From: Candidatus Kuenenia stuttgartensis
GTDB lineage: Bacteria; Planctomycetota; Planctomycetia; Planctomycetales; Planctomycetaceae
Reading direction: 5' to 3'
NCBI GenBank assembly: GCA_945861465.1
Contig: CAMAVB010000038.1
Location: 1-43,013, forward strand
DNA length: 43,013 nt
The translations under genes were made by a program, and so were the position numbers. This document shows positions 8,634 through 17,539 of this stretch, piece after piece. Numbering within the stretch: position 1 is the stretch's first letter; every line of letters starts with the position of its first letter. Below the pieces are notes generated by a model that was not told the origin of the DNA, did no database searches, and saw only the letters and a program-made list of their open reading frames with translations.

Positions 8634-11582
8634 CTATTCAGCTGTTGGCTCCAGCCCGGCTGGTGGTGCAGGAATGTCGGACGGTCGCGATCCCGTGGTT
8701 CCTGTGCTGACGGTCGGCTTCGCGCTGCCAGCAGTTGTCAGAGGCACCGACGCCGCTGCGCCATTCCTTGAGCGATCCGTCGCTGCGGTCGGGTTTCCGA
8801 GCGGAGTCAAGACGGGATCACTGACGGGCTTTGCGGATTGCTGTGGAAAGCGAGGCAGTTCAGCGGCATTGACGCCTGGCGCGAAACCGTCGCGGGCCAG
8901 TTGCAGACTCTTTGCCCCTGGCATGAATATGGCGGCGTTCAGTTCAAACGCTGAAGGTGTCAGGTTCCGCAACCAGACTTCATTGCTGCTGACTTTCCAG
9001 CTGCCGTTCTGCCATGCAAGTTCCGGCAGGACATCGGCGTTTGTTTCTTCACTGTCCGGGCGATCTCCCCAGTAGCGAATCCATTGCGCAAAGTCCTGGC
9101 GCCGAGACGCATAGTCCAGAGCCGATGTCTCAATCTGCCAGTAGATCTCGAATCCGTCGTACAGATTGTTGAACCCGTTCCATGACACCAATGATTCGAG
9201 ATCTTCGACGATGCTGCTTCCATCGGTGAGCATCAATCGCCGATCAGCTCCCTGAGCCGCAAACACACTGCCGTCGCTGCGCACGGATATCCGCGGAATC
9301 AGTCGCTGCATTCCGCCAGGCTGGTTGCTGTCGGTATCATCCATCTTCAGCATCGGCCCGGCCGTCAGACAGGTCACGTGTTTTAGCACGACATCCACTG
9401 CGCCACGAGAACTCGGCATCGACAAATCGCCGCGATTATCGATGAGCGAACCATTGAGTGCGATGCCGCAGTCCAGTAGTTCAATTCGCCCGCGGACCTG
9501 GGATGCGATCCGAATGCCATCGGATTCCGCCCGACAAATTACGCGGGTGAGAGAGATTTCTGTTTCGGCGACTGGACCTGCTTCCGGCGCTGAAGTATCT
9601 CCCACCAGATCAAATAACGCTGCTGGCTGACCGTCGGAATTCTGGCAGTCGATCGTTACGTTGGAAAGATCAATTCTGTTCGGCCCGGTGCAGTGAAACA
9701 GACTCCAGCGATCCGCCGTGAGATCATCTCGTGCGACGACTCGCAGATCCACATCCAGAAGTGTCAACTTGCCATTGCCGCGCAACGAGATCATCTGGCC
9801 CGGCGAAACGGTCCCTTCGGGTGCCCCGTCAAACACCAGTGTTGGCCGGAAACCATCCGCTGCCCGAATGATCAGGTCCATGCCCACGATCCGCACGGGC
9901 GGCTGAGTCAGCAGATCGTCCGGATATCCATTGTACCGCAACAGCACAACGTCGCCCGATCGCGCATCGGCGACAGCGGCCTTCAACGTGCGGAAAGTTT
10001 CTGTCGCTCCAGTGGAACGCTGCAGCACAAACGGTCCCACCGTCGCGATGCTCGTCGAGTCAGATACCAGCTCCGGAATCTGTGGCCTGCCGATCCCCAT
10101 TCGTGCCAGGGCAGAATTGAATGGATAAACCAGAGGAATCGGCAACTGCTCAAATGGCGCAGCTGGCGGAGTGGCTGTCGCGGCGGGCTCACCGATGCTG
10201 TTTGGCAAGCCCGAAATGACACTGTTGTCGGCTGGTTTCTCGACATCCACATCGTGGGCTGGAACGGTGTCCGCACCGACCGACGCTGTCGCGCCATTGA
10301 TCTCCGGATTGTGGATCACTGAAGGCAGCTTATCCACTTCCTTTCCGATGTCTTCTGGTTCCACCAAAGCATTGCCGACATTCCCATCGGAAGGCGGAAC
10401 ACGATGCAGGAAAACGGCGGTCAGACAGATCAAAAGCACCGACACAAAGACCCAGACCGCTCCCAGGGGATGTCGATTCCCGGCACGACCCAGCTTTCTC
10501 CAGACGATGCCTTCTGCCGGGACACTCTGCAGCCCCAGAATCTGTGCCATTTGAATGAGGTCATTGAGCAGCAGGCCCGGTGCCTGGTAACGGGCATCAG
10601 GATTGTTAGCCATCATCTTGCGCATGATGGCCGCAATTTCTTCAGGGACGCTGCTGTTGAGCGTTCGCGGATCCGGCGGCGATTTGCCTTGATGATCGAG
10701 TAATTTCTGCAGCGCCGTACCTTCCGGATACGGCGGTCGTCCCGTCAGCATGTGGTACATGGTGCAGCCGAGCGAATAGATGTCGCTGCGGCCGTCGGCA
10801 TTCCGTGGATCGCGCGCCTGCTCCGGCGCGATGTAGTCGAACGTGCCCAGTGTGGTGCCAGCCACAGTGATGTCACCGATGGAATCCGTCGTGTCGCGCC
10901 GTGCCAATCCCAGATCGACGACCTTCACACGCCCCGATGTGGTCAGCATGATATTCGACGGCTTGATATCGCGATGCACAATCCCGGCAGCCGCTGTATG
11001 ATTCAGGGCCAGTGTGACCTGGATGGCATAGTTGATCGTATCCGATGGACTCAGCCGACCGCTTTCCACGATCAGATCGCGGATCGTGCGACCGCTGGCG
11101 AACTCGTAAGCGATGAAATACAGCCCGTCCTGACTCGCTGCGTAGTAAACTCGCGCGATATTGTCGTGATTCAGCTGCGCACAGGCTCGAGCTTCGTTTC
11201 GGAAACGAGCAATTAACGAAGCGTCCTGCGATGATGACGGATGCAGAATCTTGAGTGCGACATCGCGCGCGAGTTCCAGGTCCGTGGCCTTGAAAACAGC
11301 TCCCATACCACCCGAACCCAGACGTCCGGTAATTTCAAAGTGAGCCAGCCGGATGCCGATTTCCTCGCCCTTGAATACTCCATTCGATGGAAACAAACGA
11401 TTCCGGACCGCGTCGATCTCAGCGGTCGCTGATGCAGATTCGGGCTTCAGCTCCGCACGAGGCGGCTCGGGGGAACTGATCACCGTGTTTTCGTCGTCGG
11501 CTACGAGCGGTCGCTCCGACAGCGGCACATTCGCAGGTGTCGTGAGAGGCTCCAATGCTTCGTTTGCACTGATTTGTGTCAT
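8634..11582 (-). CDS. Transmembrane Ser/Thr protein kinase with long extracytoplasmic region
   Basis: About 982 residues. After a roughly 80-residue disordered N-terminus comes a Hanks-type kinase domain (about 82-350): GSGGMGAVF loop, VALKIL lysine near 111, HRDIKPSN (203-210), DLG in place of DFG (223-225) and APE (252-254). One membrane helix follows (about 385-408). The large outer part, roughly 420-940, has beta-rich repeats of the parallel beta-helix type and ends in a Pro/Thr-rich tail. It probably senses something in the periplasm and signals by phosphorylation inside. I chose the ATG at 11582 over an upstream TTG. No partner gene is coupled to it. Confidence 0.88.
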   Translation of the reverse strand: MTQISANEALEPLTTPANVPLSERPLVADDENTVISSPEPPRAELKPESASATAEIDAVRNRLFPSNGVFKGEEIGIRLAHFEITGRLGSGGMGAVFKATDLELARDVALKILHPSSSQDASLIARFRNEARACAQLNHDNIARVYYAASQDGLYFIAYEFASGRTIRDLIVESGRLSPSDTINYAIQVTLALNHTAAAGIVHRDIKPSNIMLTTSGRVKVVDLGLARRDTTDSIGDITVAGTTLGTFDYIAPEQARDPRNADGRSDIYSLGCTMYHMLTGRPPYPEGTALQKLLDHQGKSPPDPRTLNSSVPEEIAAIMRKMMANNPDARYQAPGLLLNDLIQMAQILGLQSVPAEGIVWRKLGRAGNRHPLGAVWVFVSVLLICLTAVFLHRVPPSDGNVGNALVEPEDIGKEVDKLPSVIHNPEINGATASVGADTVPAHDVDVEKPADNSVISGLPNSIGEPAATATPPAAPFEQLPIPLVYPFNSALARMGIGRPQIPELVSDSTSIATVGPFVLQRSTGATETFRTLKAAVADARSGDVVLLRYNGYPDDLLTQPPVRIVGMDLIIRAADGFRPTLVFDGAPEGTVSPGQMISLRGNGKLTLLDVDLRVVARDDLTADRWSLFHCTGPNRIDLSNVTIDCQNSDGQPAALFDLVGDTSAPEAGPVAETEISLTRVICRAESDGIRIASQVRGRIELLDCGIALNGSLIDNRGDLSMPSSRGAVDVVLKHVTCLTAGPMLKMDDTDSNQPGGMQRLIPRISVRSDGSVFAAQGADRRLMLTDGSSIVEDLESLVSWNGFNNLYDGFEIYWQIETSALDYASRRQDFAQWIRYWGDRPDSEETNADVLPELAWQNGSWKVSSNEVWLRNLTPSAFELNAAIFMPGAKSLQLARDGFAPGVNAAELPRFPQQSAKPVSDPVLTPLGNPTAATDRSRNGAAASVPLTTAGSAKPTVSTGTTGSRPSDIPAPPAGLEPTAE

Positions 11583-11751
11583 TGTTGCACGGAACAAAGC
11601 CGAAAAAGCCGAGCAGTGGTACGCAGACCGCGCACTATGCCAGATTAGGACGCCTTATCTTAGTGCGAACTTCACTCCGAGTCAAAGAAGGCTAGAACAT
11701 CCGTTCAGCATCAGTCCTGCGAATAAGGACTGCGGACCGTTATGATCGGCA

Positions 11752-11837
11752 CAACCACGTAGCTTGACTCTCCGAGTCGAGTTGCAATTCCTCGCAACCA
11801 CGTAGCTTGACTCTCCGAGTCGAGTTGCAATTCCTCG
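11752..11837. repeat. Tandem 43-bp duplication of a GTAG hairpin
   Basis: Two identical 43-base units at 11752-11794 and 11795-11837. Each carries GTAGC, a GACTC-TCC-GAGTC hairpin and a TTGCAATTC tail. They lie just upstream of the 88-residue membrane protein gene. The perfect identity indicates recent duplication. Confidence 0.8.
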
Positions 11838-11857
11838 CGTTCCATTGAGACTCATCA

Positions 11858-12124
11858 ATGCTCGGTGATCTGAAAAACTCGCGCATCATCATCGCCAAGG
11901 GATTTCTGTTTCTGGTCACAGGAGGTATTGCCGCCGGGCTTTTGATCGTGAATCACCCGGATGTCAGGACCGGTTTACTGCTGTTGATCACGGTTTGGAG
12001 TTTTTGTCGATTCTACTATTTTGCGTTCTACGTCATCCAGCATTATGTCGATCCGACGTATCGCTTTTCGGGCCTGACGTCGTTTATGGTCTATTTGTGG
12101 AATCGCAGGTCGAACACCGGCTGA
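11858..12124 (+). CDS. Small two-helix membrane protein
   Basis: This 88-residue protein begins with a short basic N-terminus, then two hydrophobic segments (about 12-31 and 38-60) and a Tyr-rich stretch (FYYFAFYVIQHYVD), and ends with a basic tail. The composition and codon use look real, and the start ATG directly follows the tandem hairpin repeat. I do not recognise the family. It is transcribed alone, divergent from the kinase gene, with no coupled neighbour. Confidence 0.7.
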   Translation: MLGDLKNSRIIIAKGFLFLVTGGIAAGLLIVNHPDVRTGLLLLITVWSFCRFYYFAFYVIQHYVDPTYRFSGLTSFMVYLWNRRSNTG

Positions 12125-12143
12125 TTTGTGCAGTTCCATGCCG

Positions 12144-12299
12144 CTGCTCAGCAAACGTTGGGAGTTTGGTTTTCTGAGAAGATTTATCACGATCAGCCGC
12201 AGACCGCTAGCCCCGGTTCTGGTGCCACAAACCGGGGCTAGCGCTCTGCTCAGCAAACGTTGAGAGTGTTGCTATTCTGAGAAGATTTATCCTGACCAG
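12144..12299. repeat. Direct repeats flanking a perfect hairpin
   Basis: Direct copies at 12144-12196 and 12246-12299 share CTGCTCAGCAAACGTTG and CTGAGAAGATTTATC with a few differences between. Between them a perfect 13-base inverted repeat (12206-12218 with 12230-12242, GCTAGCCCCGGTT) forms a hairpin. Confidence 0.75.
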
Positions 12300-12325
12300 C
12301 AGGAGAGCACTTGGTTGAGTACAGA

Positions 12326-12461
12326 GTAGCCATCACTCTCTGAGTGATGAATTGCGATTAGCTGGGATAAGGGCGGATCAACCAGGACGTCACTCCGTCA
12401 GTAACGCCTGTTTGAACTGGCCAAATGAATCGCATTGCGTCACTCGGAGAGTGACGGCTAC
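12326..12461. repeat. Facing GTAGCC hairpin pair
   Basis: The left unit 12326-12358 is GTAGCC with an ATCACTC/GAGTGAT stem. The right unit 12429-12461 is its inverse with a GTCACTC/GAGTGAC stem, ending GGCTAC. Both share the tail AATTGCGATT / CAATGCGATT. A related imperfect hairpin lies at 12387-12408. Confidence 0.75.
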
Positions 12462-12467
12462 TTTGGA

Positions 12468-12523
12468 TTGCGGGCAAAACCCGCGCCAAGGCTAATTGGG
12501 TTGCGGGCGAAGCCCGCGCCAAG
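12468..12523. repeat. Two TTGCGGGCnAAnCCCGCGCCAAG units
   Basis: Units at 12468-12490 and 12501-12523 are 23 bases each with two differences, both in the GCGGGC/CCCGC loop. An inverted third copy is at 37996-38018, downstream of the homoserine dehydrogenase gene. Confidence 0.7.
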
Positions 12524-12542
12524 TGTAATGGCACCGTCCCAT

Positions 12543-14735
12543 TTACGGATGCGCAATCACGACTAGCGTTGGAGCAAGATCAAGGACTCGAGGCAGGGTG
12601 CGCGACAGTGTTTCAGGGTCCAGTGCAGAGAATGTTTCGTCCAGCAGCACAAGGTCGGCTTCCTGGAGCAAGGCGCGCGCGAGGAACAAACGACTTTTTT
12701 CACCGTGGCTCAGTTGCCAGCCGGTTTCTCCGACCATTTGCAACAGGCCGCCGGGCATGCGGTCGATCAAGGGACCAAGATCCAGTTGGCGACAAAGACG
12801 CTCGGTCGCAGCCACGTCAGACGGGGACGGTGGCCAGGCTCGTCCCAGCAGCAGGTTATACAGGAACGTGCCCATCAGAACATGGTTCTGATGAAACTGC
12901 GGAGCCAGCACGATTCGTCTCCGCCATGCACGACCAAGAGTATGCCGGTCCAGCCCGCGCAGCAACAGCACGCCGGATTGTGGAGTTCGTACTCCAGCCA
13001 AGAGGGACGCCAGCGTCGACTTTCCCCCTCCCGACGGACCTTCCAGAAGAACTCGGTCATTCCGGCGAATCGTCAGATTGACGCCTCGCAATACCGGTTC
13101 GCTGCGATTTGCGTGGCGAAACGCGATGCCGCGCGCCTCGAGGAGGATACTGGAAGCATCGCAATCCTGAGGCACTGGCGATGGTTTCTCATCGCCCGAA
13201 GCAGATTGCGGCGAAGTCGTTTGGTTTAATGACTCGCGGCGTGATTCCGGTGACGCCACCAGTTCGGGTTCGCCAACCGGCTCCGGAAGATCCGGTTTCG
13301 CAAGAAACGGACGCAGACGCCGCCAGGCAACGGCCGCACCAGCGATGCGGTCCAGTCCTTCCACCAGTCGCTGCAAACCCTGCTTTGCCAGCAACAAACC
13401 ACCAAGCGAGACGGCCAGTCGGGTGACCGATTCACCGCCATTCACAAAGGCCGGGCTCAGCCAGACCAGTCCGCACAACAGCCAGGCTCGCGGGATCACG
13501 GATTGCAGCACGATTGTCGAATGATCGAGCTGTGTCGATGGTTTCAGATAGCCTTCGAGCGATTGATCGGTCTCGGCAGCGGCCTGAGCCTGCGATTCCT
13601 GAGCCAGCGTCGTGCGGTGTCCGACCATGCGTTCAACGAGGTCGTTCGTCAGGCCGAGTCGTGCGTCTGTCCAGGCGCTGCGGCGGTCGATATTCACTCC
13701 CGTCAGCCACAGAGCCAGAATCACGAACGCCAGCAGCAACGCAGCTCCGCCCCATTGAGACCCAGCCGATGCCAGCACACTTCCGGCGAGAACAATTTCC
13801 ACGACAGACAAGACGCTTTGCAGACCGCCACCGAGGGCAAGTTGCTCCAGAGTCTCCGCTTCCAGAACTCGACCAAGCAAACCGCCGGTCCCTTCAACTC
13901 GCACACGATCGGGATCAAGACGCAACGTCCCCGCCAGTAAGCGGCGACGCAGTGACGAACTGAACTCCAGCGACAACCGCCCTCCCGCCGCGAGGCTCAA
14001 CAACCGAAACGGCACGATGCACCCCAGCAACAGGATCCACGCCAGCAGCCAACCGCCATCGAGTCTTCCACTGAACGTCATCCAGCCCAGCAGCGACCAT
14101 GCGCCCAGCGCACACGCCTGTTCGACAACGTGCGTGCCGATCATCACCGTGAGCCAGTGTCCCCAGCGCACGTCGCCGCGACCCGGAGCACGCAGCAATC
14201 GACAACCGCCGATACGTTCATCCGCCAGTCGCTTCGCCAGCAAAGCCTGTCGCGCTCTCTCACTTGCCCGACCGGTCAACCCTACTTCGTACAGCAATGT
14301 CTCGACCGGCTGACGATGCGGAATCTCGGCCTCAAGGCACATCGCGTCCCGCACGTCTGCAATGCATATGTGCCGCACCGACAGGTCCGGCGCGACGACT
14401 TTGAGATGACGCTTCGAAGAGCTCAGAACGATCAGATTTTGCAGCGCATTGATTTCGATGAGCGCGGGACCCGCAAGCCGCAGCAGCGACGCGACTTCCT
14501 CATAGGGCACGGCAACCGCTTCGGATTCCAGGCCGATGCGTTCCGCTGCAGCTTCCAGCCAGCGTTCGTGACGGAGGCGTCTCTCGATCGTTGCGACGCG
14601 AGATGAGTCAGCCACGAAACCTGGCATTGTCAGTCGAGCCGGCTGATGCGGCAGCTTCGCGAATTTTGCGAGCGTCAACAACGCTTCACCCAGCGATTCA
14701 GCGGGCCAGGCGACCTGATCGAGAGCGTGCGTCAT
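12543..14735 (-). CDS. ABC exporter subunit (second ATPase/permease), NHLM-like
   Basis: About 730 residues: a soluble N-terminal region of some 190 residues, a membrane domain (about 200-460), a Pro/Ser-rich linker and a nucleotide-binding domain with GPSGGGKST, signature LSHGE (for LSGGQ), VLLDETFSALD and the H-loop IAHP, at which the protein stops. The 30 or so residues usually found beyond the H-loop are absent, either a feature of this subfamily or a truncation. Start: the ATG at 14735 overlaps the stop of the C39-ABC gene (ATGA) and is preceded by GGAGGAGG. A pair made of a C39-type ABC and a second ABC with a long N-terminus resembles NHLM/NHLP bacteriocin exporters, so the two probably work as a heterodimer. 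Confidence 0.85.
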   Translation of the reverse strand: MTHALDQVAWPAESLGEALLTLAKFAKLPHQPARLTMPGFVADSSRVATIERRLRHERWLEAAAERIGLESEAVAVPYEEVASLLRLAGPALIEINALQNLIVLSSSKRHLKVVAPDLSVRHICIADVRDAMCLEAEIPHRQPVETLLYEVGLTGRASERARQALLAKRLADERIGGCRLLRAPGRGDVRWGHWLTVMIGTHVVEQACALGAWSLLGWMTFSGRLDGGWLLAWILLLGCIVPFRLLSLAAGGRLSLEFSSSLRRRLLAGTLRLDPDRVRVEGTGGLLGRVLEAETLEQLALGGGLQSVLSVVEIVLAGSVLASAGSQWGGAALLLAFVILALWLTGVNIDRRSAWTDARLGLTNDLVERMVGHRTTLAQESQAQAAAETDQSLEGYLKPSTQLDHSTIVLQSVIPRAWLLCGLVWLSPAFVNGGESVTRLAVSLGGLLLAKQGLQRLVEGLDRIAGAAVAWRRLRPFLAKPDLPEPVGEPELVASPESRRESLNQTTSPQSASGDEKPSPVPQDCDASSILLEARGIAFRHANRSEPVLRGVNLTIRRNDRVLLEGPSGGGKSTLASLLAGVRTPQSGVLLLRGLDRHTLGRAWRRRIVLAPQFHQNHVLMGTFLYNLLLGRAWPPSPSDVAATERLCRQLDLGPLIDRMPGGLLQMVGETGWQLSHGEKSRLFLARALLQEADLVLLDETFSALDPETLSRTLPRVLDLAPTLVVIAHP

Positions 14736-17539
14736 TCGATTACCTCCTCCTCGGTCACTTTCGCCGATTCCACCCGCACGCGACGCCAACACGAATGTTG
14801 CCAGATTTTTTTGCGCACAGACTCTTCCGCATCGAGCAGGCGGCGGTACAGGGACGACTCGTTGGCGGACAAGTTCGCGGGTGAGTCATCTTCGACAACC
14901 CGACCCCCGTCGATCACGATGATGCGGTCGAAGTCGCGTGTGTCCCCGACATCGTGGCTGACGAACAACAGCGTTGCTTCTGCAAAATGCCTGCGGATGC
15001 GCTGAGCGAGATTACGTCGCTGCTCGTGATCGAGTCCCCGGAACGGTTCGTCCAGGAGCACCAGTCTCGCATGTTCGTGCAGCAAACCCCGGCCAAGGCG
15101 CACGCGCTGGCCCTGTCCGCCGGAAAGCAACCCGCCTCCTTCGCCGAGCGTTGTCTGCAAACCATTCGGCAATTTTTCCAGCACGTCGATCAAATCCGCC
15201 TGAGCACAAACCTGGCCCAGCCGTTCAGCATCCGTGTCGAGTTGCCCGAAACGCAGATTGTCCACCAGCGACCGATTCCAGAGATGCACGGCCGGATCAA
15301 CCCAGACACTTTCTCGTCGCAGCTGCTCAAGCCGCGCCGCCTGCAACGGTTCATTATCGATTCGAATTTCCCCCGCCGCCGCACGATGCCAGCCCAGGAA
15401 TAAACCGATCAGACTCGATTTCCCCGCCCCCGACGGCCCGACGACCGCCACATGACTCCCTGCTGCAATGTCGAACGTGATGTCCTGCAGGATCGCATGG
15501 CCGGCCGCAACCACAGACACATTTCGAAACGAAATGGCGAGCGGCTGGGCGTCAGCCCTCCGAGTCTTTGCCTTAGTGTTCGTCGGCACTTCTTCTGAAT
15601 GATCCGTTATTCCACTCGATTGTGCCAACAACTCGGAGGGCTGACGCCCTGCCGCTCGCCCGGGTGATTCATCCTCGGGAGCACCGAGCGGTTCCAGCAG
15701 CCTCATCAGTGTGTTACGCTGCCAGGGGTATTGCCGGACGAGCCCGGCGAGGCTGGCACCGAGCTCCGGAAGGCTCAACGCCCAATAGGCCAGAAGCAAC
15801 GCACCGCCAGTATCGGCCAGCACATCCACATGTCGCACCAGCAACAGCGCAGCGAGGCTGAAGCCGACCGTCATCTGCAGCCCGTCGAGCAGCAGCACGA
15901 CCGCCAGATGCTTGCGAGCCGCACGCAACCATTCGACCAGCAGCCCTTCCTGCTCACGCTGCACGATGCGCTCGGCGGCATGAGCTTTGATCGTCGTCAG
16001 TCCCTGCATCGCGTCAAAGTAAAACCGAGACAGCGCGCCGGAATGTGTGCGAACTCGCAAGTCGGCTTCCGTCAGCCATGGCCGAAAAGCCAGCGGCAGC
16101 GCCAGCGCGGCCCCGGCTGCCAGCAGTGCGAGCGGGGCACTTGTCGTGTCGAACAAGGAGATCGCGACGGCCGTCAGAACTAACAGGGCCGACGTTTGAG
16201 TCATCAAACCAAACAGTCTGGGCAACTGCCGAAGCTGCTGGACCGAGTGGCTGCGGTCGGCCATGTCAGACACCGGCCGGCTGTGAAAGTAACGGTCGTT
16301 GAGTTTTGGCAGTTTGTCAGCGAACGCTAAACGGAACCGCACCTCGAGCGATCTCCCCAACCGCAGCAGGCCGCTCGCCTGCCGCAGTTCGAGCAGCAAC
16401 TGGATCAACCCGGCTCCAAGGATCAAACCCAGTGCGATCAGACGTTGCTCGACCAGTCCCAAATCGCGGCCGAGGTCGATGAAACTCCGCAGCAGTACCG
16501 TTTCGACGAGCGACATCCCGGCGATCAGCACCGCGACGAAGCCGACGGACAACATCGCCTTCGATGCTCCCGCACCCAGGATCTCACGCACTGCACGCCA
16601 GGGGCGCGGCTTCGATTCAGTCAGCGCGGCAGATAATTCGGCGGATAGTAGTGCGTCACCAGCCTCGGGCGACTGCGGCCCGATTGCGCGGACCAATACC
16701 GCTCCACGAATCAGGACTTCTTCCGATTCATGGCCCGGCGAGACTCCCACCGAGCCCAGATCGTCGGAAACACTCGGCTCGGCAGGAGCCTCGCCCTCCC
16801 GAAATTCGCTCTCCCGACGTCTCGGCGGGCGGCGCACGAACCAAAAACTGTCGGGGATCGCAGTCTCATCCGTCATACCGCGATTCCACAAAGCGGCCAG
16901 AATACTAGCCGCCTGCCGCCCCTGACGCACTCCGCCTGATTCGACGAGCGAAGCCGTCAGTCGAAGCGCTGCGTCCAGCGTCCCGAGTGCCAGCCAACCT
17001 GGCTTTGCGACAGCGTTGGCAAGAAGTGTCCGCGATTCACTGCGGATGCCAAGATCGCGCATGCGTCGAGTCATCACATTTTGAAAATCTTCCGAACGCA
17101 CCCAGGCATCGAACGCCTCCGCCGGCACGCGCTGTGTGTGGACGTAGACATCGCGCAGCAATTGCGACGCCCGCATCCAGCGGCGACCGGTGGCCGGGTC
17201 CATGACCTGGATCAATCGCCCGTGACGACGCCACGCCACAACGAAGTGTGTGTAACCAATGTCCTGCCGAGTGACCACGATCGCCGGCAGCGCAGCCGAT
17301 TCGGGAAGCAGCAAATGATCGATCGGCAGCATAACTTGTTCGCACGCCAAACCCAATCGGTTCGCGACGGTTTCGAGCACGTCAATGGAAGTGCCATCGA
17401 CATCCGTCTGACACGCCTCGCGCAGTCGCCCATAGCTGACTCGCAGGCCGAAGCCGCTGAGCAGACTCGCCAGTGACGCCGGCCCGCAGTCCATCGCCGA
17501 GGTCTGTACAACTTCCGGCGCAAAGAAGCGGCGTGTCAT
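14732..17539 (-). CDS. C39-peptidase ABC exporter (bacteriocin/RiPP type)
   Basis: This 935-residue protein has an N-terminal C39 peptidase (about 5-125) with the full triad: Cys18 in QTSAMDCGPASL, His98 in YTHFVV and Asp114 in MDPATG. Such domains cut leader peptides, usually after Gly-Gly, during export. A membrane domain (about 330-600) and an ATPase domain follow, with GPSGAGKSS, LLSGGQGQR, VLLDEPFRGLD and SHD. The gene overlaps HlyD (ATGA) upstream and the second ABC (ATGA) downstream. Two inverted-repeat elements are embedded in frame, at residues about 249-268 and 627-668, in linkers outside the catalytic domains. The HNQ-repeat peptides upstream on the same strand are the likely cargo. 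Confidence 0.9.
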   Translation of the reverse strand: MTRRFFAPEVVQTSAMDCGPASLASLLSGFGLRVSYGRLREACQTDVDGTSIDVLETVANRLGLACEQVMLPIDHLLLPESAALPAIVVTRQDIGYTHFVVAWRRHGRLIQVMDPATGRRWMRASQLLRDVYVHTQRVPAEAFDAWVRSEDFQNVMTRRMRDLGIRSESRTLLANAVAKPGWLALGTLDAALRLTASLVESGGVRQGRQAASILAALWNRGMTDETAIPDSFWFVRRPPRRRESEFREGEAPAEPSVSDDLGSVGVSPGHESEEVLIRGAVLVRAIGPQSPEAGDALLSAELSAALTESKPRPWRAVREILGAGASKAMLSVGFVAVLIAGMSLVETVLLRSFIDLGRDLGLVEQRLIALGLILGAGLIQLLLELRQASGLLRLGRSLEVRFRLAFADKLPKLNDRYFHSRPVSDMADRSHSVQQLRQLPRLFGLMTQTSALLVLTAVAISLFDTTSAPLALLAAGAALALPLAFRPWLTEADLRVRTHSGALSRFYFDAMQGLTTIKAHAAERIVQREQEGLLVEWLRAARKHLAVVLLLDGLQMTVGFSLAALLLVRHVDVLADTGGALLLAYWALSLPELGASLAGLVRQYPWQRNTLMRLLEPLGAPEDESPGRAAGRQPSELLAQSSGITDHSEEVPTNTKAKTRRADAQPLAISFRNVSVVAAGHAILQDITFDIAAGSHVAVVGPSGAGKSSLIGLFLGWHRAAAGEIRIDNEPLQAARLEQLRRESVWVDPAVHLWNRSLVDNLRFGQLDTDAERLGQVCAQADLIDVLEKLPNGLQTTLGEGGGLLSGGQGQRVRLGRGLLHEHARLVLLDEPFRGLDHEQRRNLAQRIRRHFAEATLLFVSHDVGDTRDFDRIIVIDGGRVVEDDSPANLSANESSLYRRLLDAEESVRKKIWQHSCWRRVRVESAKVTEEEVIE
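15536..15660. repeat. 30-bp inverted repeat inside the C39-ABC gene
   Basis: Arms 15536-15565 and 15631-15660 are inverted copies with one mismatch in 30 bases (core GGGCGTCAGCCCTCCGAG). The element lies in frame in the linker just before the ATPase domain. A third, single arm is at 34211-34240 between other genes, which shows this is a dispersed repeat and not native coding sequence. Confidence 0.85.
16737..16795. repeat. Inverted repeat inside the C39-ABC gene
   Basis: Arms 16737-16756 and 16776-16795 pair with three or four mismatches (GGCGAG...CCGAGCC / GGCTCGG...CTCGCC). Read in frame it gives the peptide EGEAPAEPS, which I recall as a common product of a planctomycete dispersed repeat. 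It sits between the peptidase and membrane domains. Confidence 0.7.

Larger units (their letters stand above)
12125..12542. other. Intergenic repeat array
   Basis: This 418-base gap has no gene. In order it contains a pair of direct repeats around a hairpin (12144-12299), a facing GTAG-hairpin element (12326-12461) and two GCGGGC hairpin units (12468-12523). It separates convergent genes. Confidence 0.75.

Noticed and set aside
11752-12523. CRISPR array between the kinase and exporter genes
   Set aside because: Repeats are short hairpins in mixed orientation with irregular spacing. There are no uniform spacers and no cas genes.
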